A stretch of DNA of 64,000 bases from Bacteroidetes bacterium UBA5697 (GCA_002420145.1 DIHL01000030.1:16251-80250), one strand, 5' to 3'; counted from the stretch's first letter, positions 27,385 to 36,767 are shown. The notes: generated by a model from the letters alone, not told the origin. Made by a program: numbers and translations.

Positions 27385-28404
27385 ATGTATCAAAACGACA
27401 TTATATTAAGAGCTGCAAAAGGAGAAAAAGTAGAACGTGTGCCTATTTGGTTAATGCGCCAAGCGGGGCGTATTTTACCCGAATACAAAGCAACACGCGC
27501 TCGTGCCAAAAACTTTATTGAATTTGTAAAAAACCCTGAATTAGCAGCGGAAGTAACCATACAGCCAGTTGATATATTAGGAGTTGATGCGGCTATTATT
27601 TTCTCTGACATTTTAGTTATTCCAGAAGCAATGGGCTTACCGTATCAAATGATAGAGGCAAAAGGACCTAACTTTGAAAAAACAATTAAGTCGCAAAAAG
27701 ATATTGATGATTTGCGCATTGCAGATGCTGGTGATTTAGATTATGTGATTCAAGCTATAAAATTGACAAAAAAAGACTTAAATAATCGTGTTCCTTTAAT
27801 TGGTTTTGGCGGTGCGCCATGGACATTAATGGCCTATATGGTAGAAGGAAGTGGAAGTAAAACATTTAGTCAAGCAAAAAAGTTTTTATACCAACAACCT
27901 GAATTAGCGCACCAGTTATTAGAAAAAATCACACAAAGTACTATCAACTATTTAAAAGGACAAATAGCAGCAGGCGCTGATATGATTCAAATTTTTGATA
28001 GTTGGGCAGGTGTTTTAGGTCACGAACAATATTTAGAATTCTCATTAAAATACATTTCAAAAATTTGTGATGCTATTGAGCCTCTTGTTCCAGTAACTGT
28101 ATTTGCAAAAGATGCGCACTTTGCCTTGGCAGATATGGCAAAATTAAATTGCAATACCATTGGTTTAGATTGGACCATTAATCCACAAGATGCACGTATT
28201 ATTATTGGTCACGAAAAAACATTACAAGGCAATGCCGATCCTTGCATGTTGTATGCTGATGAAAAAACAATTGAAGCTACTGCTCGCAAAATGGTAAACG
28301 CCTTTGGCAAACAACGTTACATAGCTAATTTAGGCCATGGTTTGTATCCTGACTTAGATAAAAATAAAGTAAAATTCTTTATTGATTGCGTAAAGAGTTT
28401 ATAA
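27385..28404 (+). CDS. hemE: Uroporphyrinogen decarboxylase
   Basis: HemE decarboxylates uroporphyrinogen III to coproporphyrinogen III in haem synthesis. The 339-aa protein carries the hallmark VPIWLMRQAGRILPEYK, the catalytic-Asp region DAAIIFSDILVIPEAMG, IGFGGAPWTLMAYMVEG, and GLDWTINPQDAR. Full length. It ends just before a bidirectional terminator. The hemD gene of the same pathway is far downstream at 57450. Confidence 0.96.
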   Translation: MYQNDIILRAAKGEKVERVPIWLMRQAGRILPEYKATRARAKNFIEFVKNPELAAEVTIQPVDILGVDAAIIFSDILVIPEAMGLPYQMIEAKGPNFEKTIKSQKDIDDLRIADAGDLDYVIQAIKLTKKDLNNRVPLIGFGGAPWTLMAYMVEGSGSKTFSQAKKFLYQQPELAHQLLEKITQSTINYLKGQIAAGADMIQIFDSWAGVLGHEQYLEFSLKYISKICDAIEPLVPVTVFAKDAHFALADMAKLNCNTIGLDWTINPQDARIIIGHEKTLQGNADPCMLYADEKTIEATARKMVNAFGKQRYIANLGHGLYPDLDKNKVKFFIDCVKSL

Positions 28405-28407
28405 AAC

Positions 28408-28440
28408 AAAAAGGCTTACAAAAATTTGTAAGCCTTTTTT
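28408..28440. terminator. Bidirectional intrinsic terminator (hemE / GNAT)
   Basis: AAGGCTTACA (28411-28420) pairs with TGTAAGCCTT (28427-28436), extended through AAA/TTT, with an A-run before and a T-run after; it serves the converging hemE and acetyltransferase transcripts. Confidence 0.8.
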
Positions 28441-28444
28441 AATT

Positions 28445-28912
28445 CTACATCTTCTCTAACTGATGATTAGTTAATTTACAATTAACCCATTCTCCATCTA
28501 AAGTGGCATTATGCTTTTTATAAAACTCAATGGCTGGAGTATTCCAATCTAGCACTTGCCATTCCATACGACGCACTTTCATGCCTTTACTCACTTCAAC
28601 TACTTTATCAAATAACAATTTACCGAGTCCTTTGCCTCGCTGAGATTCAGTCACAATAATATCTTCCAAAAATAAACATTTGCCTTTCCAAGTACTGTAT
28701 TTGAAATAATACAATGCCATTCCCACAATAACACCATCTAATAATGCGACATAAAAATCAAATTGCTTATCAGCACCAAAGCCCCATTCCGTCATTTCGG
28801 CAATCGTCACTTCTACTTCATTTGGCGCTTTTTCGTAGGCAGCTAATTCTTTTACTAAGTTTAAGGCAAAAGGGATGTCAGTTTGAGTTCCTTTTCTAAT
28901 TTCAATGTTCAT
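28445..28912 (-). CDS. GNAT-family N-acetyltransferase
   Basis: The 155-aa protein fits the spermidine/diamine-type GNAT subfamily: RKGTQTDIPFALNLVKELAAYEKAPNEV, the central strand YYFKYSTWKGKCLFLEDIIVTESQRGKGLGKLLFDKV with the acetyl-CoA pyrophosphate loop RGKGLGK, and the C-terminal LDWNTPAIEFYKKHNA. The acceptor substrate cannot be deduced. Last gene of a three-gene minus-strand run. Confidence 0.88.
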   Translation of the reverse strand: MNIEIRKGTQTDIPFALNLVKELAAYEKAPNEVEVTIAEMTEWGFGADKQFDFYVALLDGVIVGMALYYFKYSTWKGKCLFLEDIIVTESQRGKGLGKLLFDKVVEVSKGMKVRRMEWQVLDWNTPAIEFYKKHNATLDGEWVNCKLTNHQLEKM

Positions 28913-28913
28913 G

Positions 28914-29261
28914 CTATTTGGAATACTGTTGTTTTAAAATTACTTTTTGCAAAATGCGTTTAACGATTAGTTCTGCTAAAATTTGCTGGAAATTTTTATC
29001 TTGATGATTTGCTGCTTCCTTTTTTATTTGAAGTTCAGTCACATCAATTCTATACAGTAAATTTTGTAGAGAAGCAGAATCTCTTTTTTCAATAATCATC
29101 ACTGATTTCAAAACCTCTTGAAACACATGTTCCAAATTATTTGATTTTAATTGAGGGGCTTCATCTGTAAAACCACACAATTCAAAATCGCGATGTAATT
29201 GAGTTTTAAACTTCTCAAATAAATCAGGTTTCTGTAGATCTTGTATGCGTTCTATTTCCAT
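28914..29261 (-). CDS. Small helical protein of unknown function
   Basis: I do not recognise this 115-aa protein. It is charged, predicted helical, lacks signal or membrane segments and cysteines are limited to one (CGFTDEAPQL). Its start overlaps the end of the ferredoxin-like gene by ten bases and it ends one base before the acetyltransferase gene, so the three are likely one transcript. A role linked to the ferredoxin-like protein is inference only. Confidence 0.6.
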   Translation of the reverse strand: MEIERIQDLQKPDLFEKFKTQLHRDFELCGFTDEAPQLKSNNLEHVFQEVLKSVMIIEKRDSASLQNLLYRIDVTELQIKKEAANHQDKNFQQILAELIVKRILQKVILKQQYSK

Positions 29262-29572
29262 TCTTTCAAAAGTAAACGTTCAACTGGAACTTTATTTACA
29301 ATATGTGATTGTACAATTTCAGTAACATCTTCCTTTTTTACACCTACATAAAAGATGCCTTCTGGGTAAATGGCAATGGTTGGTCCAAAATCACAAATAC
29401 CCAAACAGCCGCTTTTATTAGCACGTGTTTTCAATCCAACATTTAAATTTTTTAATTGCTTTTTAAACTCAGCAACTAATTCTAAGCCATGAGCTTCTCC
29501 GCAACTTAACTTTTCGGAGCCAGTGCGTTGATTGTTGCAAACAAAAATATGTACGTCAAATATTGGGTTCAT
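29252..29572 (-). CDS. Thioredoxin-like [2Fe-2S] ferredoxin domain protein
   Basis: With the ATG at 29572 (MNPIFDVHIFVCNNQR) the protein has 106 aa. Cysteines are arranged as HIFVCNNQR...KLSCGEAHG...NKSGCLGICDFGPTIAIYPEG, the CxnC...CxxxC pattern of thioredoxin-like 2Fe-2S ferredoxins related to the NuoE C-terminal domain. A longer reading from an upstream TTG would add only seven unconserved residues. It probably shuttles electrons in the cytoplasm; the partner is unknown. First of a three-gene run. Confidence 0.85.
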   Translation of the reverse strand: MNPIFDVHIFVCNNQRTGSEKLSCGEAHGLELVAEFKKQLKNLNVGLKTRANKSGCLGICDFGPTIAIYPEGIFYVGVKKEDVTEIVQSHIVNKVPVERLLLKEWK

Positions 29573-29622
29573 AATTATATTAACTTTAAACAAAGTTACA
29601 GCTAAATTGTAATTAATACATC

Positions 29623-30534
29623 ATGGCTATTATATTAATATCAGGAGGAACAGGTTTAGTTGGCAAAGCTTTAACTAATCGCTTAATTACCGAAGGGCAC
29701 GAAGTTAGAATTTTGTCGAGAAGCCCTAAATCAAATGAAGAAATCAAATCATTTTACTGGAATGTTGAGAAAAATGAAATTGACGAGAAAGCATTTGATG
29801 GCGTTGAACATATCGTTCATTTAGCAGGCAGTGGAATTGCCGACAAACGCTGGACCGAAGTAAGAAAGCAAGACATTATTGATTCGAGAGTTAATAGTAT
29901 GAAACTAATTACCGATGTCGTAAAAAAGAAAAACATTCAATTAAAATCCTTTGTTGGAGCCAGTGCCATTGGTATTTATGGGATGAGCACTTCTGAAAAA
30001 ATATATACCGAAAACGATACTGGCACAGATGACTTCTTAACACAATCATGCACACAATGGGAAAATTCCTATCAACAAATTCAAACACTTTCCGCTAAAA
30101 ATTGTATCATTAGAATTGGCGTTGTATTAAGTAAAGATGGTGGAGCTTTAAAAAGATTATTGCCATTATTTCAATTAGGATTAGGTTCAGCAGTTGGTTC
30201 AGGAAAACAATATATGTCTTGGATTCATATAGATGATTTAGTATCTGTATTTCATGAAGCACTTTTTAATCCAAATTATAATGGGATTTATAATGCAGTT
30301 TCTACCCAAGAAACAACCAATCAATCATTCTCAAAACAATTGGCTAAAAGTCTTTCAAAACCATTTTTTTTACCCAATGTTCCTGCTTTTGCCTTAAAAT
30401 TAGTGTTTGGAGAAATGGCTAATGTGCTTTTAGAAGGTTCTCGAGTATGTTCTGAGAAGCTTATCAATACTGGATTTCAATTTCAATTCCCTACTCTCAA
30501 CGAAGTTCTAAAAGACATCATTTCTAAAAAATAA
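29623..30534 (+). CDS. TIGR01777-family NAD(P)-dependent epimerase
   Basis: The 303-aa extended-SDR protein begins with a Rossmann dinucleotide loop (ISGGTGLVGKALTNRLI) and shows the subgroup motifs FDGVEHIVHLAGSGIADKRWTEVRKQDIIDSRV, IGIYG, RIGVVLSKDGGALKRLLPLFQLGLGSAVGSGKQYMSWIHIDD, and a C-terminal LEGSRVCSEKLINTGFQF. This matches the YfcH/SDR39U1 group, whose substrate is not established. Divergent from the ferredoxin run. Confidence 0.9.
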   Translation: MAIILISGGTGLVGKALTNRLITEGHEVRILSRSPKSNEEIKSFYWNVEKNEIDEKAFDGVEHIVHLAGSGIADKRWTEVRKQDIIDSRVNSMKLITDVVKKKNIQLKSFVGASAIGIYGMSTSEKIYTENDTGTDDFLTQSCTQWENSYQQIQTLSAKNCIIRIGVVLSKDGGALKRLLPLFQLGLGSAVGSGKQYMSWIHIDDLVSVFHEALFNPNYNGIYNAVSTQETTNQSFSKQLAKSLSKPFFLPNVPAFALKLVFGEMANVLLEGSRVCSEKLINTGFQFQFPTLNEVLKDIISKK

Positions 30535-30565
30535 ACTTAGGTTTAATTGTGAATTCGTAGCAATA

Positions 30566-30596
30566 TTTTTGCAAAAAAAGCGTTATATTAGCCTTG
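30566..30596 (+). promoter_or_regulatory. Candidate promoter of glmS (Bacteroidota type)
   Basis: A TTTTTG box (30566-30571) and TAGCCTTG (30589-30596, one mismatch to TAnnTTTG) are separated by 17 bases. Transcription would start near 30603, about 12 bases before the glmS ATG. Confidence 0.4.
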
Positions 30597-30614
30597 TCTT
30601 TTTAAAGAAATATT

Positions 30615-32462
30615 ATGTGTGGAATTGTAGGATATATTGGAAATCGCGATGCGTTTCCTATTTTAATTAAAGGTTTACAACGTTTAGAATATCGTGGTTA
30701 CGATAGTGCTGGTGTGGCAATGATTTCGCCAGAAGGAAACCTGAATGTATATAAGAAAAAAGGGAAAGTATCTGATTTATTGGAGTCGTGCAAAGACAAA
30801 GATAAGTCTGGAAATATTGGTATTGGACATACGCGTTGGGCAACGCATGGAGAACCTAATGATGTAAACTCTCATCCTCACTATTCTCAAACAAAGGATT
30901 TAGTAATTATCCATAATGGAATTATTGAAAATTACGCTTCAATCAAAGAAGGCTTACAAAAACGTGGGCATACTTTTTTATCTGAAACAGATACTGAAGT
31001 GTTGATTCATTTAATTGAAGATATTCGTCAGCATGAACCTGCAATGAAATTAGGGCATGCTGTGATGGCTGCTTTAAAACAAGTAAATGGCGCTTATGCC
31101 ATTGTGATTTTAGATAAAAATGACCCTGATACTTTAATTGCTGCTAAAAAAGGTAGTCCAATGGTTATCGGCGTTGGCAGAGATGAATATTTTATTGCAT
31201 CGGATGCTTCACCAATTGTTGAATACACAAAAAATGTAGTTTATATTGAAGATGAGCATGTGGCAATTATTCGTAGAGGTGAAGAATTAAAAATCAGAAC
31301 TATTCGCGATAAAGAAATTACACCTTATGTTCAGGAACTAGAAATGGAATTAGAAGCTATTGAAAAAGGAGGCTACGACCATTTTATGTTGAAAGAAATT
31401 TATGAGCAACCTCGTTCTATTTTTGATAGTATGCGTGGACGTTTAAATTCTGAAACAGGCCATTTAAAAATGGGTGGTATTGAAGAGCACGAAGGTAAAT
31501 TTAAAAATGCTAAACGTATTTTAGTGATTGCTTGTGGAACATCATGGCACGCTGGTATGGTTGCTGAATATTTATTTGAAGAATATGCTCGTATCCCAGT
31601 TGAAGTAGAATACGCATCTGAATTTAGATACCGTAACCCAATTATTTACCCAGATGATATCGTGATTGCTATTTCTCAAAGTGGAGAAACAGCTGATACT
31701 CTTGCAGCTATTGAATTAGCAAAAGCAAAAGGTGCTACTATTTTCGGAGTATGTAATGTAGTTGGTTCTTCTATTGCACGTGCTACTCATGCTGGGTCAT
31801 ACACGCACGCAGGACCAGAAATTGGTGTTGCTTCAACAAAAGCATTCACAGCTCAAGTAACAGTATTAACTTTGATGGCATTACACGTTGCTAAGGTTAA
31901 AGGAGCAATTGCAGAAAGCCGTTACCGTCAGTTATTATACGAAATGGAATCTATTCCAGCTAAAGTGGAAGAAGTTTTAAAATTAAATGATTCTATTAAA
32001 TTAATCGCTGCTGAATATAAAGATGCTTCTAATGCATTATACTTAGGAAGAGGTTATTCTTTCCCTGTCGCTTTAGAAGGAGCTTTAAAATTGAAAGAGA
32101 TTTCTTATATCCATGCGGAAGGCTATCCAGCTGCAGAAATGAAACACGGTCCAATTGCTTTAATTGATGAAGCAATGCCTGTATTTGTGATTGCAACAAA
32201 AGGCCCTAACTACGAAAAAGTGGTAAGCAATATACAAGAAGTAAAGGCTCGTAAGGGACGAATTATAGCTATTGTAACAGAAGGAGATGTGGATGTGAAA
32301 AAAATGGCAGAACATGTGATTGAAATTCCTGAAACAGATGAATCATTAGTGCCTTTAGTATCTGTTATTCCTTGGCAATTATTATCATACCACATTGCTG
32401 TGATGCGTGGTTGTAATGTGGATCAACCTCGTAACTTAGCAAAAAGTGTAACTGTTGAATAA
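30615..32462 (+). CDS. glmS: Glutamine-fructose-6-phosphate aminotransferase (isomerizing)
   Basis: GlmS makes glucosamine-6-phosphate for peptidoglycan and LPS. The 615-aa protein begins MCGIVGYIGNRD, with the N-terminal nucleophile Cys exposed after Met removal, followed by the Ntn glutaminase motifs RLEYRGYDSAG, GHTRWATHG, HNGIIENY and SETDTEV. Two SIS isomerase domains follow (ACGTSWHAG, SQSGETADT, ASTKAFTAQ, and LGRGYSFPVALEGALKLKE), ending in the conserved DQPRNLAKSVTVE. Ends at a strong terminator. Confidence 0.97.
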   Translation: MCGIVGYIGNRDAFPILIKGLQRLEYRGYDSAGVAMISPEGNLNVYKKKGKVSDLLESCKDKDKSGNIGIGHTRWATHGEPNDVNSHPHYSQTKDLVIIHNGIIENYASIKEGLQKRGHTFLSETDTEVLIHLIEDIRQHEPAMKLGHAVMAALKQVNGAYAIVILDKNDPDTLIAAKKGSPMVIGVGRDEYFIASDASPIVEYTKNVVYIEDEHVAIIRRGEELKIRTIRDKEITPYVQELEMELEAIEKGGYDHFMLKEIYEQPRSIFDSMRGRLNSETGHLKMGGIEEHEGKFKNAKRILVIACGTSWHAGMVAEYLFEEYARIPVEVEYASEFRYRNPIIYPDDIVIAISQSGETADTLAAIELAKAKGATIFGVCNVVGSSIARATHAGSYTHAGPEIGVASTKAFTAQVTVLTLMALHVAKVKGAIAESRYRQLLYEMESIPAKVEEVLKLNDSIKLIAAEYKDASNALYLGRGYSFPVALEGALKLKEISYIHAEGYPAAEMKHGPIALIDEAMPVFVIATKGPNYEKVVSNIQEVKARKGRIIAIVTEGDVDVKKMAEHVIEIPETDESLVPLVSVIPWQLLSYHIAVMRGCNVDQPRNLAKSVTVE

Positions 32463-32481
32463 AAAAGAAATCACATAAACT

Positions 32482-32516
32482 AAAAAAAGTCTGTTTCGTT
32501 TGAAACAGACTTTTTT
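32482..32516. terminator. Bidirectional intrinsic terminator (glmS / DUF58 cluster)
   Basis: AAAAAAAGTCTGTTTC (32482-32497) pairs with GAAACAGACTTTTTT (32502-32516) around a 4-base loop; A- and T-runs on each side suit both convergent units. Confidence 0.85.
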
Positions 32517-32517
32517 A

Positions 32518-33816
32518 TTAAATCAATCCTCTTGATTTTAACTCCAGATACTTATTTAATGTATTTACTGTTAATTGCTCGGGTTTAGTATAAACACATT
32601 GTATTCCTAATTTCTGTAATTCAAAGGTTATTTGTAGTTTTTCATAGTCAAACTTTTTAGCAATTGTTTGGCTATAAATTTCGGAAGTACTAGTAGCTTT
32701 GGTATTTAATAAATCGTGAAGCTCAGTATTTTCAAAAATAATAACTACCACTAAATGATGTTTAGCAAGTTGTCTGATATATTTTAACTGCCGTTTTAAG
32801 CCACTTAACGTTTCGAAATTAGTAAACAATAACAGCAAACTACGTTGAGTAATTTTAGTTCGAATGTGATTTAATAGAACTTCATAATTGCTTTCTTGAA
32901 AACCAGTTTTAGCATTATATAATGCTTCCTGTAATCTAAACAATTGATTACCTCTTCTATCAGCAGATACTGAATTTTGAATCGTGTTTGAAAACGTAAT
33001 TAAACCAGGTTTATCTTGTTTAATAAAGCTAATATGACTTAAAACTAATGAGGCATTAATAGAATAATCTAATAAACTCATTTCTTCAAAGGGCATTTTC
33101 ATGATTCGTCCCATATCAATAATAGAATAAACCTGTTGCGCTCTCTCGTCTCGAAAATGATTGACCATTAATTGATTTTTACGAGCAGTCGCCTTCCAAT
33201 TAATAGTTCTTATATCGTTTCCAATAACATATTCTTTAATGTTGTCAAATTCCGAACTCAATCCAATTTTTCTTAATTTTTTAATTCCAACATCCGTTAG
33301 TCTATCTGTAAAAGCCATCAATTCAAATTGTCGCAACTTTAAAAATGATGGATAACATGGCAGCATTTCTGCATTATCAAAAACATAACGACGTTGTGCT
33401 AAACCAATAATACTAGAAACAAATCCTATACTATTTCCAAAATAATATTCTCCTCTAAAAACTGGACGTAATTTATATTTAATTTCGTGAATATCCTGAA
33501 TTTTTAATTTTCTGGTAAATACAAAATCTCGTTTTTGAAATTGATCAGGGATTTCATCCAGTATTTGTGCCTGAATAGGAAATGAATAATTATTTTTAAC
33601 CGTTATTAAAAAATCATTATCGTCTCCATTCGACAATTTTTGATGTGTTGTTTTTCTTTGAATTTCTATGCCATTTTTATTAGCAAATAGAATTATAATG
33701 TCAGCTAATAATAATACAGCTAATGCCCAAAATAATAAAAGTCCAATCAAATGCATCCAAGGATAAATAAATGCAAATACAAAGCAACAAACTACTGTAC
33801 CAAACGCTATATACAA
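32518..33816 (-). CDS. DUF58 domain-containing membrane protein
   Basis: The 432-aa protein (from the TTG at 33816) has two N-terminal membrane helices, a beta-rich segment, and a vWA-like DUF58 core with EFDNIKEYVIGNDIRTINWKATARKNQLMVNHFRDERAQQVYSIIDMGR near residues 192-240. DUF58 proteins are encoded with MoxR ATPases; the AAA protein is thought to remodel the vWA-type partner. The frame stays open upstream to 33870 and encodes FFTKRL, which looks family-like, but without ATG/GTG/TTG in that stretch, so the true start is uncertain. Confidence 0.85.
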   Translation of the reverse strand: MYIAFGTVVCCFVFAFIYPWMHLIGLLLFWALAVLLLADIIILFANKNGIEIQRKTTHQKLSNGDDNDFLITVKNNYSFPIQAQILDEIPDQFQKRDFVFTRKLKIQDIHEIKYKLRPVFRGEYYFGNSIGFVSSIIGLAQRRYVFDNAEMLPCYPSFLKLRQFELMAFTDRLTDVGIKKLRKIGLSSEFDNIKEYVIGNDIRTINWKATARKNQLMVNHFRDERAQQVYSIIDMGRIMKMPFEEMSLLDYSINASLVLSHISFIKQDKPGLITFSNTIQNSVSADRRGNQLFRLQEALYNAKTGFQESNYEVLLNHIRTKITQRSLLLLFTNFETLSGLKRQLKYIRQLAKHHLVVVIIFENTELHDLLNTKATSTSEIYSQTIAKKFDYEKLQITFELQKLGIQCVYTKPEQLTVNTLNKYLELKSRGLI

Positions 33817-33866
33817 ACGTTTAGTGAAAAATAATGAAGAAAATATGTGCTTTATTTTTTTGATAC

Positions 33867-34838
33867 TTATCTAGGAATTTCGATTTTATCTACTAATTGT
33901 TGTATAACGGCATCACAGGAAATTCCTTCCATCTCTTTTTCAGGAGTTAAAATCACACGGTGTCTTAATACTGGAGCGCATACATATTTAATATCGTCTG
34001 GGCTCACAAAATCTCTACCTCTTAAACAAGCACATGCTTTTGCTGTATTTAATATGGCAATTGAGGCTCTTGGTGAAGCGCCTAAATATAAAGATGGATT
34101 TTGACGAGTGCTACTTACTATTTGAGCAATGTATTTAAAAAGATGTTCTTCAACTAAAATACTGGAAACCGTTTTTCTTAATGATTTAATATCTTCTTTA
34201 TGTAAAATAGCTTTTACTTTACTTAAATCTAATTGGTCGCTATTAGCATGAGCGTTTTGTAAAATAGTTGTCTCTTCTTCTACAGTTGGATAATTAACAA
34301 CCAATTTAAATATAAAACGATCGAGTTGTGCTTCTGGTAAACGATAAGTGCCTTCTTGTTCAATAGGATTTTGAGTTGCCAATACCATGAATGGAGCTTC
34401 TAAAAGATATGTTTTTCCATCAACAGAAATTTGGCGTTCTTCCATGGCCTCAAACAAAGCTGCTTGTGTTTTTGCTGGGGCACGATTAATTTCATCGGCT
34501 AAAGCAATGTTGGTGAACAATGGTCCAGGTTTAAATTCAAATTCATTGGTTTTTGAATTATAAATAGATGTTCCTGTAATATCACTAGGCATTAAATCAG
34601 GCGTAAATTGTATCCTTTTAAAATTTGCATTAATACTCTTAGCCATCAACTTAGCGGTTAATGTTTTTGCTATTCCTGGAACACCTTCAATTAGTACATG
34701 TCCGTCTGCTAATAAAGCGATGATTAAATAATCAACTAATTGATGCTGTCCGACTAAATAATTAGCTAGCTCAGATTTAATTTGTTCGACTTTTTGAGTA
34801 AAATCAGTTAAATTTACTCTTGATTCAAATTGTTCCAT
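33867..34838 (-). CDS. MoxR-family AAA+ ATPase
   Basis: The 323-aa ATPase shows Walker A variant GVPGIAKTLTAKLM, ITGTSIYN, Walker B NIALADEINRAPAKTQAALFEAMEERQ, sensor 1 LATQNPIEQEGTYRLPEAQLDRF, and sensor 2 in GASPRASIAIL. Cytoplasmic chaperone-like ATPase of the MoxR proper subfamily. The start overlaps the DUF4350 stop by one base. It sits second to last in the minus-strand six-gene cluster. Confidence 0.94.
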   Translation of the reverse strand: MEQFESRVNLTDFTQKVEQIKSELANYLVGQHQLVDYLIIALLADGHVLIEGVPGIAKTLTAKLMAKSINANFKRIQFTPDLMPSDITGTSIYNSKTNEFEFKPGPLFTNIALADEINRAPAKTQAALFEAMEERQISVDGKTYLLEAPFMVLATQNPIEQEGTYRLPEAQLDRFIFKLVVNYPTVEEETTILQNAHANSDQLDLSKVKAILHKEDIKSLRKTVSSILVEEHLFKYIAQIVSSTRQNPSLYLGASPRASIAILNTAKACACLRGRDFVSPDDIKYVCAPVLRHRVILTPEKEMEGISCDAVIQQLVDKIEIPR

Positions 34839-36043
34839 TATCGTATACTTTTTTGTTTAAAATTATTAATTCTATCATTTAATTCTAGTAAATCGTACTG
34901 TGTAAGACTAGGTGCTTGTTTCAAATTTTGACAATAAGAAAAAAGTTTTTTTACTTCAGATAAATCTACTCCGCTCAATTTACTAATAACTCCATAAAAC
35001 TCATCATTCATTTCATTAGTGTTAGCATTAAATTTTTTTCTTATAAAGAAGTAAAAATACTGTATAGTTTCTTCAGCTATATGCTTATGATTATTTGAAT
35101 TAAAATAAACATGGCTGATAACATCTACAAACTCAAGTGTTGAATTTTGAAGAGGTTTAATGATTGGAATGGGTCTTTGACGGCGTTTCATTTCAAAAAT
35201 CATAAACACAAAAAGCCCTATGATAAGTATAATGTATCCCATGTAAAGAGAGTCGTTATTGAAAATAAATTGAAAAATGCCTTTTTGCTGAACATTATAA
35301 GTTTTGTAATATTCGTCCCAAATAATTGTATTGTTTTTTATTTTACTTAAAAGAGTGTAAGTGTAATACCGGTTATTGTGATTTACTATAAATAAATTAC
35401 CAAATACATCCGGTAGTGAGCTTATCAATAATTTGCCTTTCCCAACATTAGCTTCTATTAAAACAGGGTGATTTTGTTTATTTATTGAACTAACCTTAAA
35501 TAAAGTAGTATCAAAACTAGTAAAATAACTTTCGGTAGCTACTTGCGAGTAAATGTATGACTTTAAAAAATTATTCTTTTGAGCAACATACTTAACTTCA
35601 AAAGAAGGCTTTAATATTAATGAATCTAAAGAACTATTTGTTGTTCCCCAATTGTATTGAGTGTCAAGCTTAAATGTATCTTTTAATGTGTTTTGATAAA
35701 GATTTGAAGCAAAAAAAACAGTATTTCCTTTTTTAATAAACCTAAATAAACTTTGCAAATCTAACTTCGATAATTCAACCTTATCATTTATAATAATTAA
35801 TGTGTTTGAGGAGTCGTTTGTTTGATTATCAATATCATACATCGTTTGCTGATTAACCAAAACGTGGTTAGCATAATTAGTTTCAAGCAAATTAAAAATT
35901 GCATAACAACCAAAAGGGATTTTATCTTTCTTTAAATAAGTCCTGCTCCAATTAATAGGTTTAGGTTGCATATATTGTAGTACAATAACACCAATAAAAA
36001 CTATTGCCAGTATATAATAATATTTTTTATTCCCTTTAAACAT
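34838..36043 (-). CDS. DUF4350 domain-containing membrane protein
   Basis: The 401-aa protein has an N-terminal membrane helix (YYYILAIVFIGVIVLQYM), an extracytoplasmic region with glutamine-amidotransferase-like fold features (TLIIINDKVELSKLDLQSLFRFIKKGNTVFFAS; GKLLISSLPDVFGN), a second membrane helix around residue 275 (MGYIILIIGLFVFMIFEM), and a helical C-terminal tail. This fits DUF4350, which accompanies MoxR/DUF58 genes. No enzymatic triad is obvious. Overlaps both neighbours. Confidence 0.8.
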   Translation of the reverse strand: MFKGNKKYYYILAIVFIGVIVLQYMQPKPINWSRTYLKKDKIPFGCYAIFNLLETNYANHVLVNQQTMYDIDNQTNDSSNTLIIINDKVELSKLDLQSLFRFIKKGNTVFFASNLYQNTLKDTFKLDTQYNWGTTNSSLDSLILKPSFEVKYVAQKNNFLKSYIYSQVATESYFTSFDTTLFKVSSINKQNHPVLIEANVGKGKLLISSLPDVFGNLFIVNHNNRYYTYTLLSKIKNNTIIWDEYYKTYNVQQKGIFQFIFNNDSLYMGYIILIIGLFVFMIFEMKRRQRPIPIIKPLQNSTLEFVDVISHVYFNSNNHKHIAEETIQYFYFFIRKKFNANTNEMNDEFYGVISKLSGVDLSEVKKLFSYCQNLKQAPSLTQYDLLELNDRINNFKQKSIR

Positions 36044-36761
36044 TTATACTTTGTTCAAATTGTTTAAACTCGGTTTCAAATGCTTGAAAATCACTTACTG
36101 TAATAGGATATTTCCCATACCATACATAATCATATATTCTACTAACAGATTTAAACGTTTTTGTAAAGCTTGTAGCAGAAAGTTCATGAGAATAATCTAT
36201 ATTAGTTTTATACGGCTGATAGTTTATCGCTTTTTTTTCGTTTAAAAGATATAGTTGCTTTAAATACAACCACCGAATAGCAAATCTATAATCTCCAATA
36301 TCAATAGCTTTATTAATACGCGAATTAAAATCTATCTGCGAAATATCTTCTTCTAAATCAGAAAAATTAAATGGTGTATTTTTTGTATTCCCTCTTAAAA
36401 AACTAGTAAACTGTGTTCTAGTAAGAAGCCAAATAATCAAAATAAAGCCCGCAATTGCTAATACCCAAAGAACTATTTTTTGCGCGTTCAATCTTGTTTC
36501 ATAATCAGCATTTCCAAATAATAATTCTAAAAGCCAGTTCCAAAATCTGTCCCATAAGCCAATATCTTTATCCTCTATTTTTTTAGCAAAATCAAGATTA
36601 ACTTCTTTAAATACTTTTTGTTCAGCACTTTTTGAAGGAACACAGATTTTTACAACAGAAGAATCGAACTGAACCTTTTTGTGGATTGGCGCAGCATAAC
36701 TAATGTTTTTAGAAACAATAAAAACAACTAATAAGCTAGATATAAATTTTAAAATACTCAA
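36036..36761 (-). CDS. DUF4129-like membrane protein
   Basis: The 241-aa protein has a signal peptide (to about AAP, residue 25), an extracytoplasmic segment, one membrane helix near residue 95 (IVLWVLAIAGFILIIWLL), and a C-terminal helical domain with DYRFAIRWLYLKQLYLLNEKKAINYQPYKTN and SRIYDYVWYGKYPIT, typical of DUF4129. It overlaps the DUF4350 start by eight bases. Function unknown; a component of the MoxR/DUF58 membrane cluster. Confidence 0.8.
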   Translation of the reverse strand: MSILKFISSLLVVFIVSKNISYAAPIHKKVQFDSSVVKICVPSKSAEQKVFKEVNLDFAKKIEDKDIGLWDRFWNWLLELLFGNADYETRLNAQKIVLWVLAIAGFILIIWLLTRTQFTSFLRGNTKNTPFNFSDLEEDISQIDFNSRINKAIDIGDYRFAIRWLYLKQLYLLNEKKAINYQPYKTNIDYSHELSATSFTKTFKSVSRIYDYVWYGKYPITVSDFQAFETEFKQFEQSINV

Positions 36762-36767
36762 TGAAAT

